This document shows, one piece after another, positions 23,388-34,100 of a DNA stretch of 64,000 nt. The translations under genes were made by a program, and so were the position numbers. The stretch comes from Hyaloperonospora brassicae (Eukaryota; Oomycota; Peronosporomycetes; Peronosporales; Peronosporaceae), in NCBI GenBank assembly GCA_947650285.1, contig CANTFL010001287.1, forward strand, positions 124,001-188,000, written 5' to 3'. The notes under the pieces are model-generated. The model worked only from the letters and a program-made list of their open reading frames with translations, searched no databases and was not told the origin of the DNA. Positions within the stretch are counted from its first letter, which is position 1; each line of letters opens with the position of its first letter.

Positions 23388-25417
23388 GTTGACACAAACA
23401 CTCGTAAGTATGTGCGATTCGAGCGACATTCACTCGGTGGGTTAGGCGTTGCGCACAGCGAAACAGAGGTCATCATTGTGACTGGGCCTACTAATAGGAC
23501 TTAACGAAAAGAACATTCGGGTCGCTTCAGCGAGCAGCGAATGATTTAGGTGGGTTTTGCGTTGCTGTTGCGTAGATATGTTGCTGGGGCAGGCAACGAG
23601 TGAATGATGATACCGGGCGCAGAAAAGATCGACGCAAACCCGAGGCTTTTGGTCTATATTGCGAGTCAACATGATCGAAAGAAATTAGACTGGCATGTCG
23701 CGCACCCGGCATATGTCCGCGAACGGCTCCACAACGATAAATTGGTGCGCAAGGCAAATAGCCGTAGGTTGCTCGGTACTTTCGTGCGTGGTAAGTGCAT
23801 GTATCTAGCAGGGTAGAGATCTGCAACATTTTTTGCAGTGTTTGCATGATGATAGAAACCTCTCTGATACTCAGCCATACCTATGAGCTTTACAAAGCAA
23901 CCATAATCCGTACAGTCTGCCTGCATAGTGATACTACAACTCCGGCTTTTTGCATGTGCGCGACACAACGTTGTCAAGAAGAATTTGTCATGGAGGTCTT
24001 GTCAGCGACTGCACATCAACGATTGTTAGGACAAGACTTTGGTATGTAACGAGGCAAAGAAAATAAGATAACTGACATGATAAGGCGCACTAATATCGTC
24101 ATGATGCGCAAAGCAATAAGGCTGTCACACACAACGCAGAGGTTCGTTGGCTCCATTGGTGAGCCTTAAGTCTGACTTGTGTGTGTGTTTTCTAGCTTGG
24201 CACATGTTGCACTGATCGAAGGTGACGATAATGTTTCGTCGGGTCTTTGGTAAGACACAAGAAAGGTGGAACATGACAATTTCATCTTTTACCGCTGCAC
24301 AGACATGTCATTTGGATGATCATTACATTCACACTAACTTCGGACAAACTCGTACGACAAACTACCACGACATGTAAAGCCAATGCGTCGGGCCCATTCC
24401 ACATTGCGTAGACAAAGCCCAGGTCCAATGCATAAGGTCTGAAGCTAAATGAAACATTAGCTCAAAGCAGCTCGCACTAAACGCGATGTACGCGCTTTTA
24501 TCATCTTGGCAAGTTGCCCAGCGCCTCGCGTTATCACACAAGCAGAAGTGACTTCAGTCGTCGGATGCGCGACCCGATGATGCAAGACGGAATTTGTGAC
24601 ACCGACATAGCTCCACCTAGTGACCCGCCCTTTGTCTCACAAGCGGGTTTCGGTATCGCAACAGGGTACCAGACACGATCCAGAATTGAAAGAGTCAAGA
24701 TTTGCTCAGCACTCAATCGATAAAAATACAATTTGTGCACAACTTACGAATACGGGCTTTCACTTAGACTGTCATTTTCTACCACGTGTGTCCCTCTGAC
24801 AGCATAGGAAAGAGGGCGTCACCCCCAGTCACATGATAGAGTGCAAACGCAACGATACGGGACCGTGAACGCGGTCGCAGCTGGTTTTCTTCAATTCTGC
24901 ACCATGCTGCACATTATCACCACTAAGTCTTGTGCGAGCAAGCATTCTAAGCGTTGGGCTTTGCCCACTCCAGGATACATACTTTAACGATACATGTGAT
25001 GATGGTCACGGGGACAGCGGAGTGAAGCCTGTAGTCGTATCTACAAGTACGCACAGTGCGTCCTCTGAATGCGGGACTGTTACTAATTCAGAGGCACCGT
25101 TTGATACCAGATCAAGGATATGCTCGCATTTTGCGCAACGCCGGTAACGGACGACATCGTCGGCACGTTGATGAGATGTCTAGCCGCAAAGCCTTTGACT
25201 CTCGTCTACGTGTATCGTAACCTTGCAATACCTTCTTTGTCGCGCATGATATGGCGGACGCCCACATCATACACCTTCGCGTCGTTGGTCATGCAGACAA
25301 GCGTTTCGGTTGTAGAAGAGGCCGTTCGGACACATCTTCCAAAACATTGTTCTTCAGGTGCGACAACGATGCGAGTCGATTTTTGGGCAAAAGGTGGACT
25401 CTCGAATGCATTTGAAC
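23388..25417. other. Region 3' of kinase gene, no gene recognised
   Basis: Several 60-110-codon frames on both strands lack recognisable domains. Minus-strand translations contain isolated paired-cysteine motifs (for example TFDQCNMCQARK near 24200), which might be remnants of a retroelement linked to repeat copy B, but this is too weak to annotate. Confidence 0.35.
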
Positions 25418-26040
25418 AAGATAGGAGAGGGCAGGTCTAGCTTCCATTTCATCTTCGACCCTTCGAAAACTAGTGAGTGTCATTGCTGATGACAAGACTG
25501 TCTTCCATTTTTTTCAGCATCGTATCAATAGTGTACTGCTCTGCGGCATGTCCATCCGCTTTTCCTCAGCAAACGACAAGCGTGACAACAAGTAGCACTG
25601 AACAATAACTTGTCCTTGTTCGATATGATTGGTCGCACGCATGGATCATGCTTCTTCGTTGCATCTTTATATAGTCCACGTATAGGCGACGAGTGTAACA
25701 CTACGTCGGTTGTCTCCGCCCTGCTGCGCCACTCACGTCTGCTAACGACACACTCGCTCCTACTGGTCTGCTTGCGCGAGCTGCGATGCAAATAGGTGAC
25801 AACAGCTTTTTCAAACGTACTCTACTCAGCTGCATCAACGAGGCCACTCGATCTAAGCCATTTCCGCAGACCTGGCGTCACAAGGTTACTTTAACAACGG
25901 TATCGCCATAAGACCTACTTTATCGTCGTTAGATCATATCTCGTCCACGTATGATGCGGCTTGTGGTCGGCTGTAATTTCCACCCGATCAGTACAGCGTT
26001 ACTCTAAGAAGAGAGCGAAGTGAATGGGTAAGGTTTCAGG
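25418..26040 (-). repeat. Dispersed repeat, copy B (inverted relative to copy A)
   Basis: Reverse complement of 12373-12995, including the TATA-like motif (here near 25666-25676) and the same short frame. The two copies are about 12.4 kb apart and enclose the whole kinase-TPR gene. Ends are approximate. Confidence 0.75.
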
Positions 26041-26660
26041 TCGAGAAGTGGAACGGTGCTGAGCTTTTTGCGCTTGTTGCGACAGTCTCTGGACATCGAG
26101 CGATGAAGTTGTTGTTAATATTAGCCTTCACTTGTATTTCTATCAATGCGCCCAACTGATATGACAAGAACTAGATAATAGACGGCTCTTTAACGTGTGT
26201 TGCATGGCCCGTGGATATGTCACACTGGCTGGTCGTGTCGAAGTCCTCATTTGACGTTTGACTTGTCAAAGAGGGGATCCGTTCCACATGACAAAAACAC
26301 CAGTGAAAAGCGTTACACTTACACTCACACCCACTCACACACGACGGTGCTTTCGTCGTACGTAGCTTGCATAGGTTGACTTCCGTCTGCCATCACCACA
26401 GTAGTCACACATACTGTTTTCGACAAAATCAATCCATGAGCTGCGAGACCGCGTTGTCTACCCTCAAGACTTCTCGTACCGGTAGATCATGTCTCGCAAC
26501 CTGCAATTGAGAGACAAATTGACAATGAGCATTAACCCCGAGTGACGTACTTGCGTTGACGTCACTTATACACACGCGACTGAACCAAGATAACAAGGCT
26601 AGAGCTATGTCGGACCGGGACACGGTTGAAAAGCAACATTCATGTTGTGCGCTTCGGCTT
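26041..26660. other. 3' flank of RxLR candidate
   Basis: No supported gene. A CA-rich stretch (ACACTTACACTCACACCCACTC) occurs near 26315-26340. Overlapping frames at 26429-26689 are shadows. Confidence 0.4.
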
Positions 26661-27305
26661 CTACGACTCTGGTGCTCGAAAATTGGCATGGTACGCTCGA
26701 AAGAAGTCTACGACACCCTCTACGAACTGATCATCCTCACTCCCTTTAACAAAACCTGGATGGTCGGTAAGTATTTTACGGAGAGCCTCAGGACTTTCGA
26801 ACTCCTTCAACCACATCAACATCTGCGCAATTTGAAGATTCTTCGCTGCATCTTCTGGCATCTCATCCGATGGTGGCGCCTCAAACAGCAATTTTGCCGT
26901 TTTGAGCACGCCATGCTTTTCTTGAAGAATGCCAACGGCCTTCATGTCTTCTGCAAGATTCTGCGCCTCATCCACAACCGAGTTTGGCAAAACAGGATCC
27001 GCAAGCATTTCACGCCTCCTGACCGTTGCCATATGTATTGCATTGTCGACAAACTGCAGCAGATTGTGGAGGCGTTCTAACATTTGACGAATGATGCCGC
27101 CTTCTCCGAAAATCTCGGACAGCGCTCGATCTTCATGGTCGCCAAGGTCGGGTGTGTGCGTCCTCAGGAGTCTACTGACCATCTCGTACTGGAGCTTGTG
27201 AGCGCCAAGAATCGCGGCCTCTGATTTCCTCGGCTCCGGTGCGGTATTAGCGATGGCAAGCAGCGCACAACTCGCAAATGGCGCAACGAGATAGAAAACC
27301 CTCAT
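26661..27305 (-). CDS. RxLR-type secreted effector candidate, 214 aa
   Basis: Intronless. Residues 1-22 (MRVFYLVAPFASCALLAIAN...) form a good signal peptide with a likely cut after NTA. RLLR lies at residues 45-48, the window where oomycete RxLR effectors carry their RxLR motif, followed by an acidic DHEDR at 56-60 in the position of the dEER motif. The remaining ~150 residues are charged, helical and cysteine-poor, with a segment MLMWLKEFESPEALRKIL that could belong to a WY-type helical fold, though this cannot be scored by eye. By family knowledge such proteins are secreted and act inside plant host cells; the target is unknown. The start is the ATG at 27305. A TIR transposon sits 189 bp upstream of the start codon. 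The gene lies in repeat-rich DNA, as is usual for this class. Confidence 0.78.
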   Translation of the reverse strand: MRVFYLVAPFASCALLAIANTAPEPRKSEAAILGAHKLQYEMVSRLLRTHTPDLGDHEDRALSEIFGEGGIIRQMLERLHNLLQFVDNAIHMATVRRREMLADPVLPNSVVDEAQNLAEDMKAVGILQEKHGVLKTAKLLFEAPPSDEMPEDAAKNLQIAQMLMWLKEFESPEALRKILTDHPGFVKGSEDDQFVEGVVDFFRAYHANFRAPES

Positions 27306-27494
27306 AGTCTGACTTTATGATGGCAAGAAGCAGCACAGGGCCAAGGCACGCGAAACAAAATGTGCATGAAACTTCGCAGGTGAAGAGCGACGTGAACTCG
27401 AAATACTCTGTGCTTTGGTTGCAGAATGAGAGTGCAGATTGTCAGACGCTGACCAGACGGCATCCAGACCAGTCGGCGAAATCGTCCACGAATG

Positions 27495-27636
27495 GTGGGA
27501 CGGGTTAAACATCCTTAACTGAAAGACTACCTGTCCCCAAGTCTATCCCCAACTACACAAAGACATATATTCAGTTATTTTTGGGTCGTAAGTTGTGCTC
27601 GTCTTGACAGATGGCAAAACGACAGCGGTACATAGC
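27495..27636 (+). repeat. Left terminal inverted repeat
   Basis: Outer end GTGGGACGGG, inner end GGTACATAGC. Only a few mismatches with the right arm were seen on reading (for example ACTACACA versus ACTTCACA). Confidence 0.85.
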
Positions 27637-29198
27637 ACCGAGTTATACGCTAAGAGAATCTCAAAGAACACAATTAAGCTTTTAGGAAAATCACGACCCT
27701 ACCTGGGTCCCCGCCGTTTCGAGAGGAGGCGAATGAGCCCATAAAGTCGAGCCTTACATGCAATGTGTCACCTCTAGCCGCAATTGCATTCCTATGAATG
27801 TACGCGGACCTACGTAAACGAAACCATCGGAATAAGGTAGGACCGTGATCCGCCTACGGCATACAAATTGAGGCTCTGACAAGTAGCTAATCATTTCTTC
27901 TGCAACTTCAGGGCGATATGTAAAAGTTGACGAGCTGTCCTGCGACTGAGCACACTTTCTGGCAGAACAAGATGTAAATAGCATTGGTTTTGCATACTAG
28001 TGCTTCACCTATGTCCTTGATGTACAGGGGTCAGTGGACAACGCCAGGATCTAGAAGGAGCTCACAAGACAAGAATTAAAGGGATGTGACTGACTGTTTT
28101 GCTCAGCATGACAGTCTTGTGATTCTTTTCCGACGCGCATGTCGTTACAAACGATGACAGTATGCAGCTACGATCTAATGGTGGGCATATATGTATCGTG
28201 AATGAAAGGATGACTGGATAATTAGTGTGGATACGCGTCGCTCTCAAGCTGCTGATAAGCCTACGTCATGAAGAGTGCTAGGTTGCAAAGGTACGTAAGT
28301 GACCCTATTTTTAAATATTTTTATATGCGTAAGCGCTCCGGGGTCAATGGTTTGCAGTGGACTGGCGAATACGTCTACAACCAGCAGATGCTTAGGTAAC
28401 GAAGCCACGGTTGTTACCGCAGCTGTCTACTAATATCTAACGGATACTCGGCGCATGTAAATATATATTACAGAGTCACTTATCCGTCAAATGAATTGTC
28501 CATCCTCGAGCTTATATAGATACTGATAGCTCGAGCTTTGGCAGACGAAGGCACCGCGGAACGCACTCAGTGAAATGCAACTACAACATTTAGCGGGTCC
28601 GGATCACGCGTGTCGAAGCTATTGCAATAAAGATAAAATGAGGTTAAACTTATACTGAGATCAGCTGCGTGCTCACACCTTGTCTTAATACCTCAAACGT
28701 ATCTAGTGCATGTAAACTTTCTAATTAGCGATTTTCCATTTTTCCTATACAAGGTGCATTATTACATGTATAATAAATTAGCTCAAGGACATACGTGTCA
28801 TCCTCATCATTGATAAGTGCAACAAACAAGTAGATCCGTGCAGAAATTGGTAACCTTATAATACAGTAAAAAGGCTTGATTAAAATACATTCTAAACAAT
28901 AATTCGTGTGATGTCAAAGCATTGATTGTTGAACTATTGGTATTTCTGTATTAGCTGTCAACGTCGGAGAACGTGATGTAAGCAGTAAGAATATGTATAG
29001 ATTTAGTGCGTTGACGAGAAGTGGTGGGGCGTGCCGAGATTGCCTTGAAACATCAAAAGTAGCACCACTATCACCACCTCATCTTATAGGCACCTATCTT
29101 ATAAGTGCTAGTCTCGACGCAATGGAGGTTCCCTTCAAATGTAGCCGATATCCGTGACCTAAATCGTACTCGAAGTGGCCGGAAGAATATTGGATATG
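27637..29198. other. Interior of TIR element, left part
   Basis: About 1.56 kb, AT-rich, with no recognised gene. Short frames such as 27754-27984 (minus) have no recognisable domains. Confidence 0.4.
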
Positions 29199-29841
29199 TT
29201 ATCGATCGGGTGCGGGATATTCACTTGGACATTGAGGATGACGCACTTGATTCGATACTTCCTGGTAGCCCATAATATCCTGCCCCGTGACATGTCGGTG
29301 ATCCACCGGAAGAGGTGGAGTCAGTCCACGGTACAACTGATTGTAGCAATGTCTTCTCGAAGCAATTTCTTTTCTCGAATTATATTCAGATTGTAAACAC
29401 GATTGGCCTTGTCCTCCAGACACTTTAAACAATGATTTATCGCCTATTATAGCTGCTGCTTTATACACTTGTTCAGTACACGCCATAGAATCATTTACAC
29501 TCGACACCTCTGGCAGAAAATCATCATGAGTGGTACTGAAGGTAGGACTTGAGTGGCCTGTTAAACATCATGGGAACGAATATATTAGACAAGTACGTTA
29601 AGAATGCGAATACCACCTACCTGTGACGCCTGTTGCTAGATTAGCCACTGTCCTTCGCTCCAGTAGTGGACATACATAGCATCGACTTTCTACTTCTATT
29701 CGACACGTCAGGTCGCATGTTGCCATCAACCTCGGACTGCTTGGGGGACGTAATTGAGCAGTCGTTGTCTTGCTGACGATTCTCCATCCAGAAATCTGAA
29801 ACCAGTAGCTTTATAAGTCGCGATAGGATCAAATGAAGGTA
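29199..29841 (-). CDS. Hypothetical spliced gene inside the TIR element
   Basis: The C-terminal exon 29199-29557 is open for about 119 codons (STTHDDFLPEVSSVNDS ... PSEYPAPDR, stop). A well-formed intron precedes it at 29558-29620, donor GTAGGT, acceptor TTTAACAG. In the upstream exon (to about 29841, preceded by a TTTCAG acceptor-like motif) two frames are open: one joins the GTAGGT donor (CYVCPLLERRTVANLATG), the other (MENRQQDNDCSITSPKQ) would need a weaker donor at 29648. Both give the same downstream frame. The product is polar and Ser-rich, without a recognisable domain. It may be a fragment of an element-encoded or captured host gene. The 5' end is undetermined. Confidence 0.35.
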
Positions 29842-29885
29842 AACAGTAAGCTTTGCTGCACGTACCTAGCTCAAACCTGTATGTC

Positions 29886-30011
29886 GTCAGTGCTGCACCT
29901 TGGATCGAACCTGTATTACTTTAGTGTAGCCCCTTGGATCGTACTTGACTTACGTCAGTGCAGCATCTTGGATCGAACTTGTCATACGTCAGTGCCGTAG
30001 TTTAGCTTGTA
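29886..30011. repeat. 34-bp tandem repeat array
   Basis: Units start at 29886, 29920, 29954 and 29988 (three full, one partial), each exactly 34 bp, with a core TTGGATCGAAC and a GTCAGTG start. It lies inside the TIR element, about 130 bp from the right arm; subterminal repeats of this sort often bind transposase. Confidence 0.85.
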
Positions 30012-30144
30012 TTTCTTGGTGTTTGTTTCCAAACGCTAAGACGTAACGTTTTGTACTAGTGTGTGGGGGACCCTTCATTTATACATATTCATATATAGAT
30101 CTATATTTTAATATCATATATTTTTATTGATCGCAAGACGCAAG

Positions 30145-30286
30145 GCTATGTACCGCTGTCGTTTTGCCATCTGTCAAGACGAGCACAACTTACGACCCAA
30201 AAATAACTGATTATATGTCTTTGTGAAGTTGGGGATAGACTTGGGGACAGGTAGTCTTTCAGTTAAGGATGTTTAACCCGTCCCAC
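30145..30286 (-). repeat. Right terminal inverted repeat
   Basis: Reverse complement of the left arm at 27495-27636, followed directly by the target duplication GAATG. Confidence 0.85.
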
Positions 30287-30428
30287 GAATGCTGTCAAAA
30301 GAGCTGGCCTCAGTTGGCGTAGAAGGGGATCATGGGTGCAGAAGGGCAGCGGGAAGCCAGGTGTGGCAGCTTCTCATGTCCGCTCTCGCATATGACATCC
30401 GAGCTAAACACACCGTTATATCAGCCGC

Positions 30429-31188
30429 TTATCTTTCTGTATGCTTAAGCAAGTGACCAGCCGTCGCGGCTATAAAGCCATGCACGGTAAGTCGTATCGC
30501 ATCGGCTGCGGGGATTTCTGTCCACTTCGTCTCGCAGCTCAGCATACAAACACGCGGGAATTTTATGAGGTCCGGAACCCTGGTCTGAAGCCAGGCGTGA
30601 CGGTGAGCGCGACATAAACCAGTCTACAGCAATGAGCGACTGCGTCGATTCTTTCTGATTCTGATTTTACCTGTCTCGCCACGCCGTCTCGCGTGTCAGC
30701 ACACTCGTGTCGACTTAACTCTACATGGGCCGCATCTATTGCTATGTTCGTTTCGACTGCGAGCCTCTCCGCCCGTAAGAAGAGTCCTGACTCGTAAAGA
30801 CTCGTGTCTGTGGCAACAATAAGAAACAGAGACATTAGTGATGATGATGATTGGGATAGGAAGATGTGACGGCTTACGACAGCAAAACTCATCGCGACAC
30901 ATCCCATGTCGGAAAGCGGTCGTAGCCATCGACGAAGAAGTAATAATTGCATGTCGTCTGAATGTAGTGAGGATCAAAAGAAACGGTTCTTGTCGCTAGA
31001 CGCTTACAATTGATCACAAAAGGCACGTCTGCTGAAGATGGGAGATGCTGCCGGCTGACTGCAGCATAAAGGGCTGCAGCGCGAAGGACTGCCCCGCTTC
31101 GTAGTGCAGGAAGCACAAAGCTTGTGACCTGCAACTGGTGCGACTCTGGCACATTCGACTGGAGCAGTTCACCGAACAGCTGTGACAT
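30429..31188 (-). CDS. Hypothetical protein, three exons, 170 aa
   Basis: Proposed complement(join(30429..30623,30671..30807,31008..31188)). Introns: 200 nt (donor GTAAGC, acceptor GCCACAG) and 47 nt (donor GTAAAA, acceptor GCTGTAG); phases match and the final exon is open to its own TAA. The product starts MSQLFGELLQSNVPESHQLQ, then VTSFVLPALRSGAVLRAAAL, a helical Ala/Leu-rich stretch, then TSLYESGLFLRAERLAVETN and a Trp-containing C-terminus. No family recognised. The codon directly before the ATG is an in-frame TAG, but the frame above it (MATDAITSDLQGISFI) looks protein-like, so the annotated start could instead follow a nonsense mutation in a longer, decayed gene. It ends 143 bp from the TIR element. 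Confidence 0.4.
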
Positions 31189-34100
31189 CTATATGAAGCT
31201 TATGCCTTGTAAATCGCTCGTGATAGCATCGGTAGCCATAACACAAAGCTGTGCAAGCAAGGCTCCTATAACCCTGCATCGACGTTACAATCTGCTGTTG
31301 GAAATGTCATGCCATACTTGCAGTCGTTGCGATATTAACCATGACGTGTCAATCATGACGCGACAATCAGCCCACAACGATGTTCGCACGTGATGTGCAG
31401 TAGAAGACAATCGAAGCGGCGCCAATCCAGAAGCAGGTCTTTTCCGATCGAAAAAGTCTGTTCTTTCAGATTAAGCGCAGTCGGGACATTCACAGCTGTT
31501 GCTGGTAAATTCAGCTGAGTTTGCATTAGATCTCATCACTTCCTCATCATGGCATTACTTTGTGGGCAATCCACTTACATTATTATGAAAACGCTAGTTA
31601 CTGGTCAGGCGCGGCATTATATATAAAGCTGTTGCGAGCTTTTCGAACTCCAGATTACCCCTGATCCGAATGTTGTCAATGCACCCGGCCAGACATATTC
31701 CCGCAAAATTCACTGTAGTATATTGTCGTACAACGAAGACACAGATGCCTGCTATCATTGATATACTACCACGTATATCAATTTTATTGCCTCTCTTATT
31801 TCCATAAGAAAAGTTTGTTTATCTTATTGATCGACAAACATTAATAACAAATATAAGGAGCGTTGACGCGTCAAGCGCAATTTGACAGAATAATTTCTTC
31901 TTTGATCGGTTGTAGGGACCCGCTGCTTGTTTATCTTCACTTCATCCCTTTTGGCGTAATAATGCATTAATGTGGAGCTTTCGCCTGTGCGGCAATGCTA
32001 AATTTACATCGGATAAGATGGGTGAGTGTCAAAAAAATAATGTCGCTATTCTATGACGTATGGGAATGACCTTAGGCCATACGACGACAAATATACGATT
32101 ATAGCAGACGTTGACTTAAGAGCTGACGCGCACTTCTTGATGTTGCAAGTGGTATCGCGGATATATGCGGGTATACAAAAGAAAGGCACGCTGAGATAAC
32201 ACGCAATGTGGATTAAGTGAAAATTGCACAAAATAAGAACATGCTACTTTTGTAGAACCGTTGATGTAGAATCCCCATAATTAGACACAATACTGATATT
32301 ATGCAGTGGAGGACACGAAGCACTCAGGTATAAGTATATTGAACCTATCAGTTGACGTCAATCATGTAGCACAAAATGCGAATAGCTCATTAAATCGCAT
32401 ACCCCACATATTCGCTCTTTCTTTTTTACACAAAATAATGGGGCTTGCGTCGTAACGCTTGGTTATCGTACTACAAAAGGGCTGGCGCATCAACACTGCA
32501 TGATGTAATATTAGGTGATGAACAAATATATCAGTAACCGATCTGACACCATTACGCCACTGTCAACTCGAGTATTTATTACGTCGACATTTTAAATATG
32601 CCAAATGTAAAATCGATCTGAAGGTCACTGTGGTCCTTACAATGCTTGTGTCGAACGTAACATTGGTGCATTTTTCTATGAATTGATACCACTATATTTC
32701 TATCTTATCGATTATATTTTTTAATAGAAAATTGCTATTTCCCCACACTTTGAGATGCCATCCATCTTTCCGTTGGATTCAAACTAGTTTACACCTGCAG
32801 TAGTCATACGCGTCCCGCTTTCACGTTGTTCCGTGTATATTACAAAGAGTGACTTTCGCTTTTGAAATGAGCCGCCAAGGTCACAACCTAGTTTCACACG
32901 CGGATGGGTGCGCCTGTTGTCCGATCGTTTGATTGCAAATGCGAAATCTGCCTCACTTCAGACTTCCTGGCATGATCTAAAAGCGCGTCTCTATTCGCAA
33001 AGACAATGTGTGTTGGTATTTCCATGATGTGGTGGTGTGGTAAGATTATGTGGTGGTGTGGTGCTGATTAAATCAAACAAAAGCTATGTTTTGGTGGAAC
33101 TCCTTAAGTGTGGTGTGGCGGAACTTATTTAAAGTGTGGTGTGGTGAACTTGCTAAAAGTGTGGTGGAAATACCAAAACGTGTGGTGGAAATAGCACTTC
33201 CCTTTTTATATTCATATAATCTCAAGTTTTGTTACTTTCCGAATAAAATGTGAGACAAATTTCAACGAAAATGTTCAGTATACAAAAAAGATATACAAAG
33301 AATGCACTGGGATATTAAAATATTAAAAAAAAATACACATGATTCTAAAAGCATGCAGTAAAGATATAAAAGATGAAATGTGCCAGATTTGTATGCGAAA
33401 CGCCCGAAGATACACTGCCTGGAACCATACAAATATGCTTTACGCACATTTTCGCTCCCTCTCTTTCTAAGTTATCTCGAAAACTCCTACTTTCTCTGTC
33501 CCCTCAAATTTGCACGAAGGAGAACAACTTTGGCGCTTTGTCCGTAGTCTCACGGTGCTAAATACGTTCGAAATAAGGTTGCATGGCCTTACAACTCATT
33601 TGACATCCATGCTGATGTGCTATCGTGGTCTTGTGTCGATGTGTACCTGGAGAAAGTGTTGTAAAAGAATTAATGAGACAGCGCCAGGTTATACATGTCG
33701 CGTAGACATTGCTCGAGATTGGTACGCCTTGAGCATCATGACACCACGTGCAGACAATCGAAAATAATAGTCATATTAACTAGATAGCGAGCAAATATGT
33801 TGTGGTGCTTCTGTACGTGCTCATGTAGACGTTTGCTAAAACTCGCATGCCAGGACTATTGCCATGCCGGACGTAACTTTATCCGAATAAACGACTGGAC
33901 AAATGAGGCATTCGGCAGATAGGAAAGCATCGATATACAAAAAAACAATCTAAAAGTACACAATTGTCATATACAACATTTGAAAGGTCTTGCGGATGCG
34001 ATTCCTTTCATCTTGAAAAATGTGTCGTTGCTGACTGGTCTAAACTATCTTGATTAATTAGTAGAGTAGAGAATACTTAGTGTTGCGTCAGCGTGGTAAC

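Larger units (their letters stand above)
27495..30286. mobile_element. TIR transposon-like element, 142-bp TIRs, GAATG target duplication
   Basis: The two arms 27495-27636 and 30145-30286 are near-identical inverted repeats of 142 bp beginning GTGGGACGGGTTAAAC. The pentamer GAATG directly flanks both ends (27490-27494 and 30287-30291), as expected for a target-site duplication. The interior (2508 bp) holds a 34-bp tandem array near the right arm and a spliced reading frame on the minus strand, but no recognised transposase. The 5-bp duplication and terminal sequence match no superfamily I can name with confidence. It has inserted between the RxLR candidate and the gene at 30429-31188. Confidence 0.75.

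Noticed and set aside
23666..24260. Cysteine-pair motifs on the minus strand suggesting integrase fingers
   Set aside because: Spacing fits neither HHCC nor Copia GAG-pre-integrase patterns well and the frames are short.
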